Made by a program: the position numbers and the translations under genes. DNA of 64,000 nucleotides, taken from contig VZTG01004268.1 in the NCBI GenBank assembly GCA_013397845.1, positions 19,326 to 83,325 on the forward strand. Reading direction: 5' to 3'. How positions within the stretch are numbered: position 1 is the first letter of the stretch; each line of letters begins with the position of its first letter. Shown here piece by piece: positions 58,941 to 64,000 of this stretch. Under the pieces are notes generated by a model. It did no database searches, was not told the DNA's origin, and was given only the letters and a program-made list of their open reading frames with translations. Origin of the DNA: Melanocharis versteri (lineage: Eukaryota; Chordata; Aves; Passeriformes; Melanocharitidae).

Positions 58941-61140
58941 GATCAGTGACGTTTCGCAAAGAAACCTCACAACAATATATGCTAGCAAATAACTGTTTTC
59001 ACTGGTTCACATGGGAACAACGCAGTTTAATAAAAGCAGCTAAAACGGTCCAGAAAAATAGGACTAGTTTTACATTTTCAGATCTTGCCTTTCTGAAAAA
59101 TAAGCTCATGGTCCCACGCATAGGAAGAAGCACAATTAGTTCTCCTGAACATTTCAATTGTGTTTTTGTTGTGTATAAATCATTGAGTGAATAATTAACT
59201 TACGAGAAAACTCTGTTTTCTTCTTAACTCCAATTAAAGATGCCTGAGAAGTGTTGTATTACCTTTGAGTAGCTTTACTGAGCTATTTTTAAACTCTTAA
59301 AGGCCATTTGCTAAGCAGCATAATAGCATCTACTCAGGGCAGTTGTATAAATGAACTGCTGGACAGAGAAATTGTAAACTTTAGCAGCTTGATTTTACAT
59401 TAGCCTTTGAAATGTTATTGTCTTAATTAAAGAACATTATAATATTTAATATTTCTTAGCTATTTACACATCACAAGAAATAAAAATTAGAAAAAAATAT
59501 TAAAATCGTGAAGTCTTAAAAAAGGACTATTAGACAAAATCTGAAACCAGCCATTAAGTTCTAGAGGAGAAAAAGGAAAAAAAAACCACACTTCATTTCC
59601 TTACATCTTATTTCTATCTAAAAAGTACATCTGTTTTTTAAACTATCAATTAAATAATATAGTATTGCTAGCCCTGAATTATTTAGTTAGTCCTCCTTAG
59701 AGTCAACAGAAAACAAAGCTATTGAAATGCCTCTTTTCACTAAATTGCAGTGGTCTAGGTGGAAGATGTTTACCTAAATCTGCCAGTGTCAGAGAAAAAC
59801 ACGCACTGTGCATGGTGCCTAGGATTTTCAGAGCTGCCTAAAGCACGAAATCCTCCCTAAGTACCAGTTTGAGGGAATTTGGGGTTTCTAATGCAAACTC
59901 ACTTTGGATGCAGCAATTCTTGGTGCTCATCTTCAGATACCTTAATGCAACCAGTTTTTCAGAGAGCAGGTGCTCGAGGCTTTCTGAAAATTTACTCCAC
60001 TTATGGTGTCTCAAGCTGGATATCCAAAAAAAAAAAAAAAAGGCAGAGAGGCCACTGATTAAAAATATCTTGGTCTCGGGTAATCTCTTCAGCGGTTTTT
60101 GATGTTCTCTATCCAGTATTGGTTCTACCACTTAAAAATGGAGAACTCTTTTTTCCTACTCTACGCTTGCTGACTACGAAGAACTCAGAGGACCAATGTT
60201 TGTATTTCTGCAAAGTTTTGTAGCTGCCCACTGTTTCCACAGCTCAAATGAGGTGTAGTGGTATTTATCCGACTAGGACGCAACCTGTATGCTTCCATGA
60301 ATGGTTTGGTGTAGCTATTTTCCCATGGACGTGGGTAAATAAATCTCTTTCCCGGAGTGGTTGTGGTCCTGTTTTAAGACTCTGTGAGCGAACCAGGAAC
60401 AAGATCGGGAAAAGGAGCCATAGCGTAAGATGTAATTTATTGGGGTTCATTCCCATGGAACTCAGAAGCCAATTTCCATCCTTCTGGGGATATTTGCATC
60501 CTCTGTGGATATCTGTTCATACTTTACAGATGGAGCAATCTCAGTGCCAACCCCCCCTCCTTTTTTAATCCACTAGGAATTGGATTTTCTCAAAATGGTA
60601 TCCCTTAGCCTATAAATAGAGACTTACTACAGGTCAAGTCCCTAAAACCATGCAACCTTTTTTGAACTGCCATTTTTTAAATTGGTGCCCATTTCACACA
60701 TTTTCTCAGGCCATTCACAGCCTTCTCTGAAACCTTTGGAGAAAAAAATGGAAATGGAAATGGAAAAGTTAAATATCCAACCAGGATAATGAGTGGGGTA
60801 TGCAAGAGTGGAAGGGAATACATGTCATTCCTCCATCCAACCTTCAGGAAATTTGAAAAAATGCAGACTATTCTACAGTTTTTCTTCTGAAGTTTGGACA
60901 GGGAGCTTGCGGGATGGGAAAAACTGTAGAGAATGTCTAAGTAATTACCACAGCTAGATCCAGAGTTGCTGTAAAGAGGGGAGCCTTATGCAGCTGGCTC
61001 TACCCTCCCCAAAGACCTGCTACATCTGGAGGAGGCTGCCTGGTTTTCTTATTGCACAGAGGTGAAGAGACCCTCACGAAATCATTTTTTTCTTTTTGTA
61101 CCTCTCCAAAGAAACCCCTCACAGGGTTTCACCCAGACAC
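58941..61140 (+). other. Downstream AT-rich sequence, possible extended 3' UTR
   Basis: No coding sequence is recognised. More AATAAA hexamers lie at 59029-59034, 59479-59484 and 60338-60343. A poly(A) run is at 60027-60042. The steady AT-rich composition up to about 59900 would suit a long 3' UTR. Confidence 0.4.
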
Positions 61141-61172
61141 ATCTTTTTTTTTTTTCTTTTCTTTTTTTTTTT

Positions 61173-61203
<31 letters not shown>

Positions 61204-61230
61204 GTGGTTTTTTTTTTNNTTTTTTTTTGC
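61141..61230 (+). repeat. Poly(T) tract containing a two-base gap
   Basis: Almost pure T from 61144 to 61228 with NN at 61218-61219. Length and order are unreliable here. Phenylalanine-only frames are artefacts. Confidence 0.95.
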
Positions 61231-61464
61231 AGGAATGGGGATTATATTTTGCCTGCATTAAAAAAAAAAAACAACAAAGAAATGTACACATCCAACCCAC
61301 TCGTGGGGCTGGCTAAAGTGCCCTCACTGCTAGACCAAAGGCACTGCGGGAAAGGCCAAGCTCAGCCTTTCGCCAACCTTGCAACGCTCTGGAGATGGCT
61401 GGTCAGGTCCTAAATCACAGCAATCTCAGGCTTGCTCTAGTTTTTGCCTTCTGTGTCCACACCT

Positions 61465-61800
61465 TTCCCCGGGCCGGCCGCCGCCGCGGTCTGGGCGTAG
61501 CATCCCCTGACCCTGCCCTGCTTCCAGCATCCCCCAAATCCCAGCACGACCCCCGGACGGTGGCTGAGCAGGCTCTGCACCACCCGCCCAGGGGACTCCC
61601 CCCAGGCTTGGCAGCACGAGGAGGGCGACGAGGGCTCGGGGTGTCCAGAGGGTCTCCGAGCTGGCGCGCGGCCGAGTTTCGGGTTTTGTCGCCTGTAAGT
61701 TCGCGCGGGAGAAAGTCGCTTGCTAGGGGTCATAATTCCATGTACGGAGCCGCAGGGTGTGGGCTCACACCCGCCGTGCTGCTCACGAGGAGCTCGGTGG
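61465..61800. other. CpG-rich patch 3' of HAPLN1
   Basis: The patch contains gggccggccgccgccgcgg near 61470-61489 and many CpGs to about 61800, unlike all DNA for kilobases on either side. Open frames of 98-136 codons on both strands have no recognised domain. It could be a small CpG-island promoter, for example of a noncoding RNA, or a misjoined segment given the gap 250 bases upstream. Confidence 0.4.
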
Positions 61801-63590
61801 CCTAACCCGGGATCAGGCTAGGCTTAGGTCTGTGTGTTGATATATGACATTACGTGCTAATATAACGGGCAGTTCGGTAGTCTGGTGAAAATACGTTTGT
61901 ATGGAAAAAAAAATATATATATATGTAAGTGTGTATAAAAATAATTAGTTCTAATGTAAGCAGGTATAAAAAACGTAAGAAATGTGTATGATTACCTGAG
62001 AAGTGGGCACAAATAGACAAAAAGACACGAATTATATTTATTTTTACAGCTAATGACTCCATTTCCTTTTGTAATGTCAAATGTCAGGATGTTTTCTTAT
62101 TTTCAACTAAGCTAGCTAGGTGCTTGAATAAAAACTTCAAAAAGCAGCTTAATAACTGGATTAAAGCCTGTGCTATTTTCTGTTCATGAGAGAATATTGT
62201 TAGCGTCGTGTTCTCTGTCATTATCTTCTATTTCACAATGTATCAGAATTTTAATGCCCATGAATTAACAACAATTAAATCATGTTGTTCTTTCCAATAT
62301 GACTTCTCCTTATTGACTGACAATTCTTCTACTTCTGTCCCAGAAAACACAAATAGGGAAAGGAATAGATCAAAATATGAAAATACTTACTTTGCCATAG
62401 TAAATAACCTTATTACAAAACCAAGGGGTGGGAAGAGAAAGACTACTCTATGAATATGATTCACAAAGAAAATAAAGATAACTGTATTCCAAATTCTTTG
62501 TTTTATGCTTTTTGAAGCATTTTTGAAGTAGAAATGCAAGTACCAATTTCTTCTTTGTGTTCTCTGCTGTCCTCTAAAATAAAATAGAGCATAAATAAGG
62601 AAGGTACTTTTAAAATTATTTTTATAGTAATGGTTGATATTATGCTGCACATCCACCTCTAGAAATTGGATGTAGAACACTGTTTCATGTATGAGAAAAT
62701 TTATCAAATTATTTATATAATCCTCCAGCCTTAGAAATTAAAACCCAACAAAAATCTCCCTTTGTAAAGTGAAAAAAGAAAAATTTCCAGCGTCAAGCAA
62801 GAATTAATTATTCAAACATCTTGGCCAGCTTTTCAGCTTCTGTAATCACACTACTTCTGCATTCTCTTATTGATCTGTGCCAGAAAGTTAACCCTGAAAC
62901 TTGCCTGCACTGCATCACTTTGCTGGGAAATACTAATATTCCCTGAGGTTTCAGTACATTGGCCACGTTTAGAAACAGGAGAAGAAGAACTTTGGAAAAT
63001 TTGTCACTCAGAATAAGGGAAATCTGTGTTACAATTAATACACAGTTGTGACGAATATCCTCTATTGTCTAACAATTTAGTTTAAAAAAATTTAAAACTT
63101 GTTACATTTTTACTTCACAACCTTATTAAAACTGACTTTGACAGAAACAGCCTCTTAGTAATAAGGATTTTAATTAATAGCAGCAGCCTCCCTGCAATGA
63201 CATCTTGCTGTTCAAAATAGAGTCCCTGTCTTCATGCTTGGAAGTGGCTGGATTTGAGACTTGATGGAACACACCTCAAAACCAGAAATGTGTAGATTTT
63301 CACCCAAACTCTCACAAAATGAAGGAGAAGACCGCCATGGTGTTCAGCCATTCTCTCATTTACTCAGCAGCCTTCTGTTGAACAACAGCCAGTTGTCCTT
63401 CTTGAAGGTTTCAAGAAGATGAGTTTTACCCATTTTTAGCCATTTTCTCCCTTTTTCAGAAGCAGTTACAACAGATTAACAAACATGTCACGGAGCAGAA
63501 AAATTCCAATGCCAGGTAATTTATTATATGAAGAGACAAGATTTCTCTGGCTTTCAAATTTAAAAAGAGAATTAAATCCAAAAACTATTA
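61801..63590 (+). other. AT-rich downstream DNA, no gene seen
   Basis: A short (TA)n run lies at 61912-61924. Otherwise nothing can be assigned. In other vertebrates VCAN lies tail to tail beyond HAPLN1, but no VCAN sequence is recognised here. Confidence 0.5.
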
Positions 63591-63593
63591 CCA

Positions 63594-63624
<31 letters not shown>

Positions 63625-63675
63625 CAAAAACAACAACAACAAAAAACAAACAACCAAAAAAAACCAAAAAACAAC
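63591..63675 (+). repeat. (CAAAA)n / A/C-only tract
   Basis: About six aaaac units followed by caa units and A runs; again A/C on the + strand. Confidence 0.92.
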
Positions 63676-64000
63676 ATACCCAACGCTGCTGAAAATTATT
63701 TAATGATAATTACTGGAAAATAATTTCTCCTCTTCCCATGCCATGAACAGTGATGGTCCCTTTAGAACATGCATGTTCTGGAAGGCTCTTGAAGAAGAAA
63801 AAGGAAAGACAACAGAAAGCAATAATTTAGCTCCTGACCTTTCATACAGAGTATGTTTTATTTTGCCTAATAATTATTAGGCCACATATTTAAGCATATA
63901 ATTAAAAAACCCCAAACATATCTATAGTAAATCAAGAGTTTGGAAGGGGTTTCTTCTTCTTCTTTGCCAAGCCTCGATCTGGAGGTTAGAAATTCTTACT
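63676..64000 (+). other. Window end, no feature seen
   Basis: AT-rich sequence with no recognisable gene or repeat. Confidence 0.5.

Noticed and set aside
61221..61236. Splice-acceptor-like sequence (T run then gcag|gaatgggg) 3' of HAPLN1
   Set aside because: Any poly(T) followed by CAG looks like this; no downstream exon or upstream donor supports it.
61052..61316. Phenylalanine-rich frames before the CpG patch
   Set aside because: Translation of poly(T) across an NN gap.
1..64000. CRISPR arrays, prokaryotic operons, phage or toxin systems
   Set aside because: No regularly spaced repeats, no ribosome-binding sites or dense coding; the window is clearly vertebrate intron-rich DNA.

Overview
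The window is vertebrate nuclear DNA, almost certainly from a bird and probably a songbird. It carries one recognisable protein-coding gene, HAPLN1 (hyaluronan and proteoglycan link protein 1, cartilage link protein), on the + strand. The gene has long introns, about 29, 11.6, 9.2 and 7.4 kb. Evidence for a bird is the link-protein sequence, the 3' ends of CR1 LINEs, and an LTR-like stretch that I recall from passerine genomes. From general knowledge HAPLN1 is Z-linked in birds, but the sequence itself does not show this.

Layout: positions 1-75 look like the noncoding first exon, ending in a GT donor inside a CpG-rich stretch. Intron 1 (76-29127) is mostly featureless AT-rich DNA with CR1 relics, several A/C-only low-complexity tracts, an 85-bp dispersed duplication, a 75-bp tandem duplication, a 48-base poly(A) run and an LTR-like stretch. 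Exon 2 (29128-29254) carries the start codon and signal peptide. Exon 3 (40860-41231) encodes the Ig-like domain, exon 4 (50411-50713) the first Link module, and exon 5 (58077-58366) the second Link module and stop codon. The joined reading frame is 354 codons with no defect. The 3' UTR follows from 58367. The last 2.5 kb hold a homopolymer gap, a CpG-rich patch of unknown role, and unremarkable AT-rich DNA.

The product is a secreted matrix protein that locks aggrecan or versican onto hyaluronan. No operon, CRISPR array, phage or bacterial element is present. I found no convincing new biological system. The observations most worth checking are: (1) an extreme 5'-to-3' rise in third-position GC across the four coding exons (14/33, 110/124, 99/101, 96/96 codons), ending in an exon where every sense codon ends in G or C; (2) a candidate branch point for the last intron that lies in CR1-derived DNA 33 bases before exon 5; (3) loss of the second AG at the exon 3 acceptor, which would remove one codon; (4) several perfect hairpins and recent exact duplications; and (5) ambiguous N bases sitting at repeat junctions, which point to assembly uncertainty.
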